NCBI GenBank assembly: GCA_937868245.1
Contig: CALMMI010000198.1
Location: 1 to 6,280, forward strand
Direction: 5' to 3'
DNA length: 6,280 nt
Source: an uncultured Ignavibacteria bacterium
GTDB lineage: Bacteria; Bacteroidota; Ignavibacteria; Kapaibacteriales; UBA961
Below are positions 5,463 to 6,280 of this stretch, in pieces. The notes below the pieces were generated by a model that was not told the origin of the DNA, did not search any database, and was given only the letters and a program-made list of their open reading frames with translations. Position numbers and translations under genes: made by a program. Each line of letters starts with the position of its first letter. The stretch's first letter is position 1.

Positions 5463-6280
5463 ATGAATACATTCCGACGTAAATTACTTGGGGCTACCAT
5501 CGGATCATTAGTAGGGGGGCGGCAGATAGCTTCCGCAATGGTTCAATCCGGAGGTGAGGGCAGAGAGTCTAATTTTGAAATTGATTCAAAAATTATTCCG
5601 CGCCAAAACATCCTCCCACCAGCCTTAAAAAAAGGTTCAGTTATCGCTATAACTGCTCCTGCGAGCGGTATCAATCTTGGGGAAATACAGGACGGAGTAG
5701 ATGTATTGCGCTCTTATGGTTGTGAAGTGGTTATAGGAAAAGCCATTTATAAAAAATATGGCTATTTATCGGCACCTGACCAAGAGCGCGCAGCTGAATT
5801 CATGGAGTTTGTAGAACGTCCGGACATCAATTGCATCTTATGTGCTCGCGGCGGCTACGGTGTGATGAGGATTCTGCCGATGTTGGATTTTACTGCAATT
5901 AAAAAAAACCCTAAAATTATCATTGGCTACAGTGATATTACGGCGTTACTAATTGCAATCTATAATCAAACTAAAATCGTAACATTTCACGGTCCGGTTG
6001 CATCTTCTACATTCGACTCCTTTACGCTCGATTATTTTGTTAAAACATTATTTAGGTCAAAATCATCCGAAATCCCGGAGCCCGTATCCGAACTATCTTT
6101 TGCTCCGATAACGTTTTCGGACTCTCGATTAATAACGCTTACGGGCGGAACAGCTCGCGGACAGTTAGTGGGCGGCAATTTGGCAATGCTTGTGAGTACT
6201 CTCGGCACTCCTTATGAAGTTGACACAAAAGGTGCAATTTTTTTCATTGAGGAAGTTTCCGAAGAGCCGTATAAAATCGA
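5463..6280 (+). CDS. Family S66 LD-carboxypeptidase-like protein with N-terminal signal (cut by the right edge)
   Basis: The first 272 residues of a peptidase S66 (LdcA/MccF) protein are visible. LdcA enzymes cut the L,D-bond that releases the terminal D-alanine of murein tetrapeptides in recycling; MccF members cleave microcin C-type peptides. The S66 domain starts near ILPPALKKGSVIAITAPAS (50-68). ARGGYGVMRILPMLD (128-142) and IIIGYSDITALL (152-163) follow, with the nucleophile Ser157 in GYSD. GGTARGQLVGGNLAML (228-243) precedes FIEEVSEEPYKI (261-272), where Glu263 is the likely catalytic glutamate. The catalytic histidine lies beyond the window. The N-terminus, FRRKLLGATIGSLVGG then IASA at 22-25, looks like a signal peptide with a twin-arginine pair, though R20 shortens the hydrophobic core. 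ATG at 5463 has TAAGG six bases upstream. Export is unusual for LdcA but seen in S66 proteins of this wider bacterial group (recalled). Confidence 0.92.
   Translation, partial: MNTFRRKLLGATIGSLVGGRQIASAMVQSGGEGRESNFEIDSKIIPRQNILPPALKKGSVIAITAPASGINLGEIQDGVDVLRSYGCEVVIGKAIYKKYGYLSAPDQERAAEFMEFVERPDINCILCARGGYGVMRILPMLDFTAIKKNPKIIIGYSDITALLIAIYNQTKIVTFHGPVASSTFDSFTLDYFVKTLFRSKSSEIPEPVSELSFAPITFSDSRLITLTGGTARGQLVGGNLAMLVSTLGTPYEVDTKGAIFFIEEVSEEPYKI

Noticed and set aside
5901..5908. Run of eight A in the S66 gene as a programmed frameshift site
   Set aside because: The reading frame continues with conserved S66 sequence (GYSD motif) directly after the run, so no frameshift is needed or indicated.

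Overview
The window looks like an ordinary piece of bacterial chromosome, moderately AT-rich. I tentatively place it in the Bacteroidota/Chlorobiota-Ignavibacteria side of the FCB group. The hints are an RpoE-like ECF sigma factor, a tandem CDGSH protein, a signal-bearing S66 peptidase, a tRNA without encoded CCA, and an SD signal that is clear before some genes and absent before others. No single feature proves this placement. There is no phage, insertion sequence, CRISPR array or obvious defence system.

Left part (1-1359, all minus strand): the 5' end of parB runs off the left edge. It lies four bases after parA, a chromosomal-type Walker ATPase, so the two form a parAB segregation operon. 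Upstream of parA, after a 141-bp spacer rich in small symmetric elements, is a small protein with two CDGSH-type iron-sulfur sites. It may be co-transcribed with parA or independent. The 279-bp gap that follows holds a long imperfect palindrome that looks like a dispersed REP-type repeat, and an AT-rich hairpin beyond the end of argS.

Middle part (1639-4920, minus strand): a compact cluster read in the order ECF sigma factor, membrane-anchored LytR_C-domain protein, rsfS (ribosomal silencing factor) and argS (arginyl-tRNA synthetase). Sigma and LytR_C overlap by ATGA, and rsfS and argS are 11 bp apart. The best rsfS start is a TTG with a strong SD. This leaves an 86-bp spacer after the LytR_C gene, which holds a small hairpin. 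The cluster links a regulator and an envelope protein to two translation genes. The LytR_C protein sits where an anti-sigma factor is often encoded but does not look like one.

Right part (4930-6280): a promoter-like region for the cluster comes first. Next is tRNA-Ser(GGA) on the minus strand with a strong intrinsic terminator after it, so the tRNA and the sigma cluster are separate transcription units. A 267-bp intergenic stretch follows. On the plus strand is then a divergent gene, cut by the right edge, for a family S66 LD-carboxypeptidase-like protein with an N-terminal signal that may be Tat-type.

I found no convincing previously undescribed system. The points most worth a second look are the palindromic repeat, the sigma/LytR_C pairing, the structured parA upstream region and the exported S66 peptidase.
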